NCBI GenBank assembly: GCA_013399115.1
Contig: VXAA01000169.1
Location: 34,465 to 98,464, forward strand
Source: Anseranas semipalmata
Lineage: Eukaryota > Chordata > Aves > Anseriformes > Anseranatidae
Reading direction: 5' to 3'
DNA length: 64,000 nucleotides
Both the position numbers and the translations under genes were made by a program. A model generated the notes under the pieces. The model was not told the origin of the DNA and ran no database searches. It saw only the letters and a list, made by a program, of their open reading frames with translations. Of the stretch, positions 1 to 13,500 are shown piece by piece; within the stretch, counting starts at the first letter, position 1; the number at the start of each line of letters is the position of its first letter.

Positions 1-16
1 TAGAAGTAAAGCGGGC

Positions 17-36
17 GGGGGGGGGGGGGGGGGGGG
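17..36 (+). repeat. Poly-G tract (20 G)
   Basis: An uninterrupted run of 20 G preceded by GCGGGC. It could form a G-quadruplex; length is likely uncertain in the assembly. Confidence 0.9.
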
Positions 37-1089
37 AAGAAGTTGTTATTAGTTTGCTTAATTAGGGGCTTATCTAACCTGACCAAGCAAAGGCCAAGTA
101 CTCAAGCTGATCGCTTTCTTTGTTAACATACCAAATAAATTAAAAGAAGAGACTAGAAAGCCAGTGGAGGGGGCAGAGGAGAATAAGGAAACAGTAGGGC
201 TAGAGATGGAGCCTGTGGCACTTCAGGAGGGGAAGTGTGTCTCGGTCTGGGGAAAGGACGTTGACGTACACAGAGTCTGTGGAGATGAAGGCTACCAGGA
301 ATGCTGTGTATGCAATTAACTTCAGGCTGTGAAATAACTAGGTTGTATGGCTGCTTTAGTTATTACAGATACAAATATAAACATTTATTTTCATACAATT
401 GGTCTTACCTCAGTTGGAAAGTTCTGTTTAAATGTAAAAAGTGTCCATGCAGCCTTTAGCGTAAGTTCCTGTAGATAGCTCTGTGTTTGAACCGGTGCAA
501 TTTCCTCCGTACGTGGTCCCTCAGCTTCCTGCAGCGAGCGGATCCACCTGTGCCCACAAGGGCTACTTGTGCAGGGATTTGCAGGGCTGGACCTTGGTTT
601 TCCTTACATCCTTAAGTGCTTCCCTGCTGACCATTTGTTTTTTCTTTGGTCACATCACTCACCGCTTTCATGAAAGTGATGCTATCAATGTGAAGACTCC
701 TCTGTATCTTGGACAAAAACTGAGAAAAGTTCTTGGTAACCTTATATTGCTCCAAATAGTAAATTCTGCAGTCGCTACACCAACATGGCAAGGGAAAATA
801 CTTCTCAATGGCTTGCTTCTGTCCTAACACTTTTGAACCATATGTAGACGTGATCTTTTCAAAGCTACACCAGGGGATTTCCACTCCCTTGCTGTTTTAA
901 AATGCTCATACTGTTGTTTTAACCACAAAGCTTACACTCGTGCACGCTCTCTTTCTCTCATTTTCTCCCCATTGAGGATCAGCTACAGTTTGCAGGTACA
1001 GTTCTACCAAAACGTGTCTCGTTAATGACGGCAGGAGTCTAATAGTGTTATAAACCTTTGTCATCTTTAAGCGGCTCTTCGGGTACTAG

Positions 1090-1235
1090 CTGTTGCAGGG
1101 GGATGTGTGAGTGCCGCGTGGCTGCGTTAGGAGAAGGCTTCAGGGTCTGAGAGATCTCAGGAACTGAGTTCACCGCCGAGCCGGCAAAGCGCGCCGAGTG
1201 CCGGGCTGTAATAGCGGTGAGACTTGCTGGGCGCC
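1090..1235. promoter_or_regulatory. Short CpG-dense cluster, candidate promoter
   Basis: About 145 bases with many CpG dinucleotides (GCCGCGTGGCTGCG, CCGCCGAGCCGGCAAAGCGC) in an otherwise AT-rich stretch. A possible donor GCG|GTGAGA occurs near 1214. It could be a 5' exon or promoter of TRAF5; alternatively an unrelated element. Confidence 0.3.
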
Positions 1236-4099
1236 TTTCTGCCTGAATTTCTGTTGGTGCTCAGGAAGACGGTAGAACATCCATGTATTGATACAGAAGT
1301 GACTGACAAATGAAAGAATTGCTCAGTTCTTAGGCATGGTGGGCTGATAAAGAACAACTGGTACAATATTTTCTTGAGGACCATCAGTATTTACTGTCTT
1401 GAAATGCAGCTGTTGAAGAAAAGTTTTGTTTTGTTTTTAATAGCTAGGTTATAAAGTAGTTTCATTGATTTGTTTTTCTTTTCTAATGACTCTTGAATGG
1501 GACCTCCAGCAGTGTTAGGAAGAAAAATAATTTCCAGCTGTGAATGAGATTATTTTAAGACAAAAGTCCGTATTACTGTAACACAATATTGTCTTGGTTA
1601 AATGTAGATTTATTGATAACACAAAATTAATTAATGAATTATTAGGAAATCCAGGGAAAATAGCAGATGTAGCAAATAAGCAAGCTACTTCAGTGCCTGA
1701 TATGCTTTGTTAGTTGTGTGAGTGTTTTTTTTAAATTTTTTAAAATGCTATCTGAGTTGCAATCTATGCCTGAAAAAATAATGAAGTCTAGTCTTTTTTG
1801 TAATGCTTCGGGATTTATTGCAATGCTTAAGGAAACCCTACTGTCTTACTCTGCTTAGTGAAAATTTGCCTATGGAGATTAGCAAATTGATGCTTGCTTG
1901 GTAAAGTTTTATTGTGCTTTTAAAATAAGGTAGTACTGGAATTTAAATGGGATAATATTGTCTGTATACAAATGAAATCAAATTTGGTTGTGCTGTCCTC
2001 TGCAGCAACATGCTCTGTGGGGCCTCAGGCACGTACCCGATAGGAAATTATTGCTGCTAGAAATGCTCTTTCCTGGATACCAGTTGTTCACTGCACTGTG
2101 ATTTTTAAGTAATTAGGACAATAGCAGAAGAACTGTTGGGGTTGACTTGCTGCACAGTGAAGTAGGAGTGGGCCCTGCATATCAGCAGTGAGTCTGTGCT
2201 GGATCCTTTTCCTCCGTGACCTCAGGGCTGAGAGGCCACAAGTGGTGCAGCCAGGATCCTTCCCCCCTGCAGGGACTCTGCAAGTGCATCTTGTTGTCAG
2301 CAGTCAAGATACTGTCACTCTTCCCGGGTTAGGAGGGACAAGGATGATCCAGCAGTCATGTCAGGTGGCATCATCTGCTTTTTCTTCATTCCTGTGGTTC
2401 AATATAATCTGCTGTATCTTCAGTAGGTATGTATTTTATCATGTGTAGACATTTATAGTAGTCCTTTAGACTGTTATCTGTTCAGCTAGGTATGTTAAGA
2501 GATGGGGCATATCTTTGTTGTCCCCAAAATGCAGTGTTTTTGTGGAGAAGCCTTCTATTACTAGTAAATCATGTAACTTGGTTATTTTAATTCAAAAGTA
2601 CTGGAGGCAGCTAATCTACCTAGTTTATAAGGCAGCTTGGAGGGGGTCATTTTAATGTAAGGTATGTTCCCCTCCATCATAGTTCTGTCTGTCATCTCCC
2701 AGTGAAGTGAATTGATCTTAGACCTCTGAAGTGTATTGATTTTTACAAAACTTTCCCTGTCATGACTAAGACAGGCTTCTAGTTCTGATAAGCCATACAA
2801 TGTAGATAATCTTCACAGAGAGGAATAGGGCATCCTCTAAGACCTGTCCCTAGTAAGCACCTTGGGGCAAAGAAATAGAGCTGAACTAGAACTAGAGTGT
2901 AGGAATACAGATATACAACTTTTTTCATACCCTATTACATGTATTTCATGTATGGAAGCATGATAGGTAAGGGAGTGATCATAGTGCTTTTTACTGAGCA
3001 ACACCCCAGTCCTGGAGCATAGCTGAGCATTATCCTCCCTTACACAGTGAACCTGGCTGAGACTGTGCTCTCAGCCAGTAGCACCTCCTATTTGCTAGCC
3101 AGCAGGACTAAGCATCCTGTTTTCTTGTCCAGGCACAATGACCAAACCTGTGGTAACAATTCACATCCTCGCCCATCTCAGTCTAAAAGGCATGGTGGCG
3201 TTCCGTGCCTGTACCTTGGGTCTGCCATCCTGGACGTTTCGGTGCACCAGCCTGCTGTAGTGGCTGATGTGCTTGTAGCTCTTGTGGCAGTGTGATAACC
3301 TCTCTTGGGAACTTGGTTTCACGTGAGAGAAAACAGGAAAAACATACAAACGTACCTTCTTAAAACAGAACTACCGCATTATAGGGACGTTTTTGTCTGT
3401 GTGCAGTAGGTACGTGGCTAAAAAAGTAAATCTCTCTGTGATAGTTCAGTATCAGTGCTGCACACTGTGTCTTCTCCATTCTGACTGCTGGTAGCATAGA
3501 CAGGCAGCATTGCTGCTAGAGGGAACTGCTTTAACATGGTTTTAGAAATGTTAATATAGTGGCCATATGATAGTACATCATACCCATGTTGACTTTTCTT
3601 TTGTTCTGCTTGTGTCTTACTCCATTTCTGAACAGTAAGATATGACAAGTGTGGACCATTTTACCAGAAATGTTTGGGCTTCATCTGGTGTGGTGGTAGT
3701 TAAAACTGGATAGATAGCCCCCAGCTAAGAAACTGTATTTGTGTTATGGATTTTCTCCACCTTGGATTATTTCCAGTGAGATTAAAGCATCTGCATGCAA
3801 CACGGTTATATATAAAAGTTGTTCCAGAAGAGTTTTGTGTGTTCTGCTGTTGGTGTAGGTAGGGCTGGGATGCTGAAATGACATAGGGGTACAGCTGTGA
3901 GCTCTTTGTGCTGTGCTGCCATTGAGCTTCCACCCTTTGGTACCTCTTTGTAGGACCTGGGCTTAGCTTCTGGTGATTCAAACCGCTTCTCTAACATGCG
4001 GTCAGAATTAGTTCTGTTCATTTCGGTGTATAGAAATCCAATTTTGACACGTAGTGGGGTGCTCCTGCAGTGGGGTCACATTGAAAATCTCTCTGCAGC

Positions 4100-4350
4100 T
4101 TTGTTGTGCACAGCCGCCACAAGAGCATCGCTACGCAGCACGAGCCCGTCAGCGTCACGTATTTTCAAACAGCACTGCAGTTCACACGCACACTAGAAAA
4201 ACTCGCCGCCTATGCAAAGAAAAGATGCCTTCACTTTGGTTGCGGCTGCGAGCAGGCAGAAGTGAAAGCACACCTCGGATCCGGCGTGGGCCGGGCACTG
4301 GCGCAAGCAGGAAGTTGATTCAGTCAACCAGCGGCGGGCGCGCACGCTCG
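4100..4350. promoter_or_regulatory. TRAF5: GC-rich cluster upstream of TRAF5, second candidate promoter
   Basis: CpG-rich sequence including GGCGGGCGCGCACGCTCGC near 4330, about 3 kb before the first coding exon. Assignment to TRAF5 rests only on position and composition. Confidence 0.3.
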
Positions 4351-4524
4351 CAAAAAGTGCTTTTTCCCCTGATGGTTTCCCACTGGTTTTAGCTCAAAGA
4401 GAAGAAGCGTGGGCAGCCGTGGCCAGGAGAGGAGGAAGGGCTCCTGCAGCCAGCCCAGAGCCGCTGTGGTGGCAGTAGGGATGCATCGCGCTGAGTGTTG
4501 GCTGGCAGCGGGTCTGTCACCCAG

Positions 4525-4685
4525 CCAAAGAATGGCTGAGGTTGGAAGGGACCTCTGGAGATCATCTGGTCCAACCCCCTGCCAAGCAGGGTCACCAAGA
4601 GCACATTGCACAGGATCGCATCCAGACGGGTTTTGAATATCTCCAGAGAAGGAGACTCCACAGCCCCTCTGGGCAACCAGTTGTC
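4525..4685 (-). mobile_element. CR1 LINE 3' fragment
   Basis: The + strand shows AATGGCTGAGGTTGGAAGGG, ATCATCTGGTCCAACCCCCT and CCTCTGGGCAACCAGTTGT, the reverse complement of the CR1 3' end. It lies upstream of the TRAF5 coding start. Confidence 0.88.
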
Positions 4686-4924
4686 ACCTCTGGCTCCTTG
4701 GGGCTCGTCTCCCGATTCCAGCGGGCCCTGCTCCAGCTTTGGCACGTGGCAAAACAAAGTGCCCCTTTTCTGAGTTATGCCCAGCATCTCTCAGTCCCAA
4801 CCCTGTGGAAAAGCCGACCCGTGGCTGAAGGTTTGCGCTAGGAAATGGCAGGAAGCTGCTGGGCCATCGAGGGGCTGCAGCCACCCTGGGGCTGTCAGTG
4901 GAGCCAATGCAGACCCCGCGTGTC

Positions 4925-5099
4925 ACATGGCCCGTTTTCTCATGAAAACGTCCTGTGTGTTGCGTGGCCCGTTTCCTCACAAAAACGCCCTGTGTGTCAC
5001 GTGGCCTGTTTCCTCATGAAAACGCCCCGTGTGTCGTGTGGCCCGTTTCCTCACAAAAATGCCCTGTGTGTCGCGTGGCCTGTTTCCTCATGAAAACGG
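4925..5099. repeat. 37-bp GC-rich minisatellite, about 4.6 copies
   Basis: Copies start at 4931, 4968, 5005, 5042 and 5079, exactly 37 bases apart, around CCCGTTTCCTCAYRAAAACG and TGTGTGTCGCGTGGC. Units alternate between a CATGAAAACG and a CACAAAAA(C/T)G version, so the true period may be 74 bases. There is no spacer, so it is not a CRISPR. Confidence 0.9.
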
Positions 5100-7342
5100 C
5101 CGCAAGCCCTGCAGCAGTCGTAAAATGGCTGGCAGCGGCTATAAACGTTCCGAGTTGTCTGGGTGTGGATGGGTTTTGGGGCAGACCCTTAAAGGCAAAA
5201 GCTGGTAAATGTGGATTATTATTTTTTTTTGGCGTGTTTGTACACAGTGCAGCATCAACTTGCTAAATCCATAATGCCAGATGATGCAAGTCCTGGAGTG
5301 TGACAGGACTGGAGAAGTCGGGTGTTATGTAAATGGGAAGGAACATTCATAGGCAAGAGGAGGGAAACATGTTTTGGGGTTCCCGCTGAGCAATGGGTTC
5401 GTCGGAAATTTGCCCGCAGGTGGCCCGTGCTGCACAGGTCACCGTGGCCGTTGCTCACCTTCCATGGAAGCTCCCTGCTGCAGGGCTGAGGTGCGAGGCT
5501 GGTAAACCCTCAGGCTGCCTCTGCGTCCGCGGTGGGCATGAGGAAAATCAAATTGCTCCTTAGAAAGCATCAGAGGAATGGGAAACACGTTTTCAGAGGA
5601 GAAAGGGTCAGACGACACGATCGGTGGTGCCTGACAAGCCTGACGTGCTGTCCTGCAGGCTGGTGGGTGAGCTCCCCATGAAGCTTACAAGGAGATTCGC
5701 TTTCACTGGTCAGGTGTTTTGGCTTGCTTTTGAGTCTCCTGCTCTCTCTGCCCGCAGGATTTCCTTGCCAAGCGCGGGATTTCGAAGCAGCAAAGAAAAT
5801 GCGTGTTGCTTTCTGAGCCACAGGAGGTCCGCGGCCATGCTCGAGCTCTGTGCCGCACCGCGCTCATCGCTGCTTTCGTGGGCCAGCAGCCCACGGCAGA
5901 ACGGGGTGTGCCAGTGCATCAGTGCTTGGCGTGATGCCTAATGCCAGCTGTGGGGCTGCTGGTGGCGAGGTGCCAGCCCTGCTTCCCTGCTAGGGCAGCC
6001 TGTACCCTCGGTGACCTTGCAGGAGCTGAGTCAGGCCTCTCGGGGAGGTGCCGCTGCCAGTAAAAGTGACTCAGGTGGCTGACAGCAAGGGTGATGCGCT
6101 GGGCAGGGAAGCACAGCTGCAAAATTCAGCGCCTCCCCCGTGAAGCTGCCTGAGAGCCGAAGCCCCGTCGCAGGGTGCCTTGGAATTTACACAAATAAAA
6201 AGCTTCTGCATCGCCATAGCCCTACAGGCAGTGCTTTAAATGGAGGGTGTTTTAATTGCCTCGTCATAATGTGTGTTCATAACGAGTTGTGTTTTGTGCA
6301 GTTGGGAATGAGGTACAGAAAAATGACCAGAAGAGCAAACTCTTGAGTTAAATTTTTTATTTAAGAGGAGGTGGTTGTGGGTGTGCTTTTGTACACATCC
6401 TGTAAGTATAAATGTCTTCTGAATGCAAAGCTGCAAGAAATTAAAACCCAAGCAGCTCTAGGTCTTGGGCTACTTGCAAAAAAGTACTGCAAGATTGAGG
6501 GAGCTGTGGCAAATAGTAAGGTTTGTGACTGTTAGGGCTGGAAACAGATGTTGCTGTTTTTTCCTATTAGAAAACTAACATTGTGTTTATCTGCTGTCTA
6601 TGAGCTTTAGTAGGTTGAGCAAAAAAACTTTTGTCATGTTTCTGATTGCAATCTTGCTTTTTCTTTTTTTTTTTACCATATCTTGCAGGAAGGATTAATA
6701 TAGTGGAGAACTTGCTCATAATTAAGTAAAATTTTGAAAAAATAGCATTATAGTCTACTGCTATAAATGAGTGATCAACTGGAAAAAGAAAGATGTCAAG
6801 TTAAGAGGCTTTGACTCCTGTAACGCCTAAACTGAAGGTAAAATCTCCTTGCTGCCTTTTTTTTGTATGCTCCTTGTCATGAACCACTAAGCTGCCTTCT
6901 GTTTGCAGCAGTGCAATGAATTCGTAATACCATGTGGGAGGGCTCTACGTTAAGCGTAGACTTTCCTGGCAGACATTAGGGTCAAGACTTGGCCTCTGTT
7001 TTCCCCAGCTGCACCTGTGACTGTTTTAATTTTTTTGAGACTATCAGCCTCTGCAGGAAAATTAAGGAAAAGTCCTCTGTTCTGGGGAAGACTTTCCAGT
7101 TTGTGAAACTCTTTGCAAAGTGTGTTTTAATGCTTGTCATGTAAGCATCATCTTGTGGTCCTCTGAGCCTTGTGTTGTTCTATAGTTGATGCTGCATTTC
7201 CCTCTGAAATCTGTTGGATCCTTCTGCAAATGAAAACCCCCAGACAGATGGCAGTCTGCTGCAAGCTGTAGCTTAGGTGATGTGACTGACTGTGAGCATT
7301 TAACAGGATTCTTTCTGTGTCCAGTTTTTCAGTACAGCTTCC

Positions 7343-7557
7343 ATGGCCTGTGACGAACTCGCTGGTCTCTCAGGCATCTTCACGCGCCAGAACTCTGCCA
7401 GCGCTGTTTCTCTGGACTTCGAACCCGACGCTGACTACAAGTTTGTGGAAACCTTAGAGGAGCGGTACAAGTGTGCCTACTGCCACCTAGTCCTTCACAA
7501 TCCCCACCAGACAGGATGTGGTCACCGATTTTGCCAGCAGTGCATTCTTGCTTTGCG
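7343..7557 (+). CDS. TRAF5: TRAF5 coding exon 1: N-terminus and most of the RING finger
   Basis: Encodes residues 1-71 plus two bases of Arg72. RING ligands visible here are C44, C47, C59, H61, C64 and C67; the last pair, C80 and D83, lies in the next exon, giving the C3HC3D pattern of TRAF RING domains. The donor is GCG|GTTAGT. Two acceptors, CCAG ending at 7324 and TTTTTCAG ending at 7332, lie just upstream, so the 5' UTR part of this exon begins at 7325 or 7333. Confidence 0.95.
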
Positions 7558-10500
7558 GTTAGTACAAACTCCCTCTGTATCTACATGCTCCCCATCCTCC
7601 TGTTCTTAACAGAAGTCAGCACCTTCCGTAAATCAACAGTAAATGCCATAATAATAGTAATGGTCTGATAATACACTATAGGAGTCAGTGGAAACTGTTG
7701 AACTCAATGACTGCCCGCTCAGTGTTTTAAAGGTGTCTTTAACAACCTTACCTGGTGCTGGTGAGGAATATGGGATTGCTTTGGTAACTGTATGGAAGTC
7801 AGTGTAACGAAATTTTTGACGTAAACTTAAGCATTATTGAGAGAAATGCTGTCTAGGCCTGCCTGTCTACTATGTACTATTCAGGTGAATTTTTTGCATT
7901 AATATTTCACATTATTGGTACTGGTGGTTAGATTAAGGCTGGTTTCGTTTGCTTCTATGTAACTTCTTTGATTTTAGTGGAGTTAAAAAACTGACGTTAG
8001 TATTACCCAACACTACAGTACGATCACAAGGCTGCTGGCATCCATCTGCTTGGGATTCATCTGCAGGTACAAATGAGCTTACCCCGCAGACTTGTCAAAT
8101 GGTTTGGTGTACCCACGGGTAGAAATTGGCCCAGGAAGACATCAGAGAAGCCAGATTATGTGGATGGATGTTGCTTTTCACCTTTTATGAATTTTAGATG
8201 CTTCGTATTTGCCACTTTCTCTCTCTGGATTGCCTCCCTTTGCACGCTGCCTCAATATGTGTTTTCTCATCCTTTATGATAGGACTTCTGGAGGACTTGA
8301 GACAGGAACCTTTAGATCTTCTTTTACTGTCATAACAAGGAGCGCAGTGCTTGCGCTAGACTGGGGCTGGTTTTAATGCACACGATGCCATTTTTTCAGA
8401 TATGACATTCGTGAGCAGCAGATGGCCAGAGAGCGACAAAGTCCCCTTAATTAAAAACATCTTATTAACAGTTCTAGGACAAACTCTGCTTTATGTGACA
8501 TATTCAGTTTTACAGCTTAATACCGTCCCAGAGCTGTGGGCAGAGCTTGGCTGTGTAGTTGCCAGATCAATGCCTTTTGTAAAGTGCTTTTTGCTTCTTA
8601 TAGTATCCCACAAAAGTGGGACATAGACAAGTAACATTCTTTCCATGATTTGTTTTTATGTAAGTTCGGGATATAATCTTTTCTTGATTCATATCAAGGA
8701 AAATACTGCTTTGACATGAGAACAGCAGATAAGATTTCACTTGGTATACTATCTCTGACTTAAACTACTTGTTACAGAAGTGACTAAATGTAGGAAATTG
8801 AAGATGGATCAAGAATTGCTGACATGATTTCTTTTTGTTTGTACCTACACATTTTTATACTTGTCATGAATTGGCTGCATAAAGATCAGCTGACAAAGGA
8901 ACACCATTAATGGGAAATGTTGAGATAGTCTGGGGGCTTTGCACAAAACTACTGTTCAAGAGTGCAAAAGTAGGATTTTAATATATTTTCTCATTTATCC
9001 CCTTGAAGCACTCATGGTACATGTTTTTTCCTCACTATCACCTGTATTCAGGATTTTGTATTTCTTGCATTGATTTTTAGAGTAGGATAGAATAGTTCAG
9101 TTAGAAGAGACCTTCAAAGATCATCTAGCCCAACTGCCTGACCACGTCAGGGCTAACCAAAGTTAAAGCTTCTTATTGAGGGCATTGTCCAAATGCCTCT
9201 TGAACACTGACAGGCATGGGGCACCAGCCACCTCTCTCAGAAGCCAGTTCCAGTGTTTGACCACCCTCACAGCAAAGAAAATTTTCCTCGTGTCCAGCCT
9301 GAGCCTCCCCTGGCGCAGCTTCGTGCCGTTCCCACGCGTCCTGCCATCGGTTCCCAGGGGGCAGAGACCGGCACTTCCCTCTGCGCTTCCCCTCCTCAGG
9401 GAGCTGCAGCGAGCGACGAGGCCGCCTCTCAGCCTCCTCTTCCCCAGCCTGCACAACCCAAGTGCCCTCAGCCTCTGCTCACAGGAGATGCCTTCCAGCC
9501 CTTCACCAGCCTTGTTGCCCTCCTCTGGACGCTTTCGGTTCCTTAACATCCTTTCCATATTGCGGAGGCCAGAACTGCACGCAATACACAAGATGAGGCC
9601 ACGCCAACGCTAAATGCAGAGGGAGAATCTCCTCTTTTGACCGGCTGGCAGCGCTGTGTTTAACACACCCCAAAATGCCGTTTGCCCCTTGGCTGCCGGG
9701 GCACGCTGCTGGCTCACGCTGAGCCGCTGCCGACCAGCACCCCCAGGTCCCTTCCTGCTGAGCTGCTCCCCTGCCACTCGGCCCCACTCCGTGCCTGGGT
9801 CCGGCACTGCTCCGCCCCAGGGGCAGCACCCGGCCTTGTCCTGTGCTGAGCCCCGTGCTGCTGCCGATTGCCCAGTGCTCCGATCTATCCAGGTCCCTCT
9901 CGAAGGCCTCTCGTCCGTCCAGGGAGTCAGCAGCACCTCTCAGTTCAGTGTCATCAGCAAACTCGCTGAGGACGCACTCCACTCCTGCATCCAGACCACT
10001 GACAACAATGTAGAACAGGTCTGGCCCTACAGCTGAGCCCTGGGGAACACCGCTGGTGGCCATCCACCAGCCAGATGTAGCCCCATTCATTTGAGCCCTT
10101 TGAGCTCTACCATCAAGCCGGTCCATCACCCAGTGTGGTGTGCACATGGTTATCTCACAGCTGGACAGCTTGTCCAGGAGGATGCTGTGAGGGACAGTAT
10201 CAAAGACCTTGTGGAAATCCAGAAAGGTTACACCCACTGCCTTCCCCTCATCTGCTGAGAGGGTGACCTTATCCCAGAAGGAGATCAAATGACTAAGGCA
10301 GGACTTTCCCTTGATGAACCCATGTTGACTGTGTCTGATAACAGCTTTGTTCTTTAAATGCCTTTCAGTATCCCCCAGGACAATCTTCTCCCTAGCTTTT
10401 CCAGGGGCTGTGGTTGGACTGACAGCCCTGTAGTTTCCTGGGTCTCCTCTCACGCCCTGTTTGCAGATGGGTATGACGCTGGCTGGCTTCCAGTCAGCAG

Positions 10501-13500
10501 GGGCCTCCCAGACTCTCAAGACCTTTAGTAAATTGATGGGGGGGGTCCAGCTGTAATGTCTGCTAACTCCCTTGGTTCTCTGGGGTGAACCCCATCAGGC
10601 CCCAGGGGCTTATGAATGCTGAGCTGATACAGCTGTTGCCTTACAGTTTTATGACCACAGATGGAAAGTCACTGCTCCCCCAGTCATGATCCTCCAACTC
10701 TAAGGTCTGGGCAGCCCAAGTCATTACTATTAAATAATGAGGCAAAAAAGACATTAGATGCCTCTGCTTTTTCCTCGTCCTTACTTGTTAGGTGGCCATC
10801 TGCTTCGAATATCAGTCCACATAGCAAGACTGTTTTCACTTGTATTCTGTATTACCTGGCACTTTTGCAAATGCCCAAAGACGTGTTTTGTGAACATTAA
10901 AGGTATGCCTGGTTTAGCATTCTGTCCTGTAACTATTAAATTAACAGGATGTTTTTTAACCAGGTGTGTATTTCTTGGATAATTTAACAAACTAGAACAT
11001 TAATGATTTCACAAACTAAGTATCACTTTGGTATAAAGCGTCTTTTGTGTTTAATAAGAATTGTGTCAACAGATGGAATGAAATCTTGTGATAAGAGATG
11101 CTTAATTTCAGACTTCAAGGTATGGCTGACCATTTAAAAGGCTTTGTAGAGGAAATCCTCCTTTTTACTCTTTGCCATATTGAAATTCAGCCATTCACAT
11201 TATGTGAATATTCTGCCTTGACGCTGATGCATCTAGTACTGACTTCTGCCAGTCAGTTTCTAGTATAGCCTAATTTTGTAAAATCAATTTTTCTGTGGGT
11301 TAATACAACTCTTCTTTTAATCTAGAGAATTGAATGCAGTACCCACCTGTCCTGTCGACAAAGAAACAATAAAAATGCACGAGGTAAGTGTCTGTAGTGG
11401 CAGTTGCTTCAGCAGTGACCATCTGCATGGAAGAAGCAAGACAGACGAGAACTAGGTGGATCTGAATCTTGTAGTCCTCAGGGAAAGAGTAGTTTTTGTC
11501 TCACGAAACAATGTTGAGTGCAATAGTGATGTTCTCCCGGAAAGGACATTTGGATGTACAGTTAAAGCTTCACTTTACACCTCATGTTCTGAACTTATTT
11601 CACTTTAGTTCTCTGTATTTCCAGTAAACTGTCAAATAGTTTCACAAAGTTTTAAATCTTCTCTAGTCTTTGGATGGTTTTTATAGTGGAGTTTTATAGT
11701 TTATTTTATAGTGAGAGTTTATTGACTTACTTTTTAATCCCCCATCTTGCTGGAGGATCTTGTTTATTTAATTGTCTTTGATTTTTGACTTGGTTATAAT
11801 TTGCTGCCTTAACTATTTCTGTTATATCTTATTAACCCTGCAGACTTAATTTGCTTTTTGATAACTTTTTAGAAGAAAAGACAAGTTCATACTTCTTATT
11901 TTGCAAGCTACAGAATTTTTGTAATGGATTCATTTGTTCTTATTTATATGCCAAAGCTTGAAAGTATGCTACCTACTTGATCCTGCCAAAATGAATTTCC
12001 CACCGAAATTAAATGTCTTCTTCCTCTCTCCCTCTCCTACTCCACAGACAAAATTGTAATCAGACTGTCCGTGTGATTTTTGGTTTTCACTCGCTATCTT
12101 CTATCATGTGGAAATCTTAGTGACAGTAGTGCAACACAGAGCAGCTGTATAATGCTCTGTATAGGAAGATCTCTAAATAAGACTGAAAGTTTGCTCTGGG
12201 AGCTTACTTTGCTTCTGCTTACACAACTGGGAACAGTGCTGTTCCTCAGAGTCTATAGATGGGATGTCTGAGCATCGTCGCCATCCCAAAGGCGCTCTGT
12301 GCCGCTTGGAACAGTGCACAGAGCTGGCTTGGTCTTCGGGGCCTGTAGCTCTGCCTGCTTTCTTCTACATTCAGGCACTGATTTTGTAGCTCCTGAGCTA
12401 CTAATCCTGCAGGCTGAGAGGTGGATCAGCACCTGTGGAAAAACTATACAGGGAAAAAAAACACTATGCCTACTAGAAAATTCACAGTATATGTTTTAGT
12501 TTATATTTTTAATTGCATTTTTAATAAGAGTTATCAAGAACCATACTTACAATTATGGAGTCCACACTTGTGTGCTTAAAAGATTTTCAGTGTTTTGCTT
12601 ATAACATGCTATATAACTATATATGAAGACTGGTTTACTTCCTTTACAGGTATTCAAAGACAACTGTTGCAAAAGAGAAGTTCTGAACTTGCATGTGTTC
12701 TGCAAAAACTTTCCTGACTGCAATTCAAAAATAATTCTGGGGCGATATCAGGTTAGTTTGCTCAATCAATTTTTGAAGCCTTTGATTTTTCATGTGAACT
12801 TTGTGTATCGTGAGATAAACTTCCTTGATTGTCTTCAGACTTCAGAGTTATTGTAGCAATGCGGTTTAAGTACATAGACTATGACTTAATATTTGTTACT
12901 CACGGTGTATAGCTAAGCTTAAAATATTATGGCTGTAAGCTTATTCCAGCTTTGCCTTATTTGTTTAACAAGAAACATTTGCTTTATGTTGCTATGAATG
13001 CATCTATAATTTTGCAAGTTCAGGAGGATCATAGTGGGTCAAATTCTGAAGGTTTTCTATGCAGTAGTGAAAAAATAATAATATGAGAATTTAAATATGA
13101 TAAAAATAGCAAGGATAACTCACATCAGAATGTCTGTGCTGTGTGATGCAGCGTCAGGAAGAGAGACACAAAACAGATTAGCAGGTTGATGCTCAGCCTA
13201 ACCTCCCTGCCGTGATGCTTGGTGGGGCCTGAGGCCAGGGAAATCCCAGAGCCATGACAGCAAGCTGTGCTGCTCCAGCTGTCTGAGGAGTGAGCTCAGA
13301 GATAGCTTTAGTATATCCGTAGCATCTATACATAATTTCTGTACACTTAGGCGCAGTGTGATGGTTGATTCAGGAAAACTTGCTAAGGTGTATTGGCCAT
13401 TTTGGCCTTTTTGAATGAAAAGTGGAAATTGTGTAAAGGACTCTTGAAATTTTCAGGTTTTCTTTAGTTTTAAGTCCACACTAGGAAGGTGTGTATGGAA

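Larger units (their letters stand above)
1..7342. other. Region 5' of the TRAF5 coding start
   Basis: No coding exon of the expected upstream neighbour (RCOR3 in human) is recognisable. Contents: a 20-base G run at 17-36, two CpG-dense clusters, a CR1 fragment and the 37-bp minisatellite. GC content rises between about 4.1 and 6.2 kb. Presumably this holds TRAF5 5' non-coding exon(s) and promoter, which I could not place firmly. Confidence 0.5.

Noticed and set aside
483..827. A 114-codon frame near the left edge as a possible RCOR3 exon
   Set aside because: The translation shows no ELM2, SANT or other CoREST feature.
4925..5099. CRISPR-like direct repeats
   Set aside because: Repeats are contiguous with no unique spacers, and the genome is eukaryotic; it is a minisatellite.
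9503..10519. A 338-codon open frame on the - strand
   Set aside because: It is the reverse transcriptase part of a CR1 LINE (FADD box, PGNYR, GVPQGS), not a host gene.
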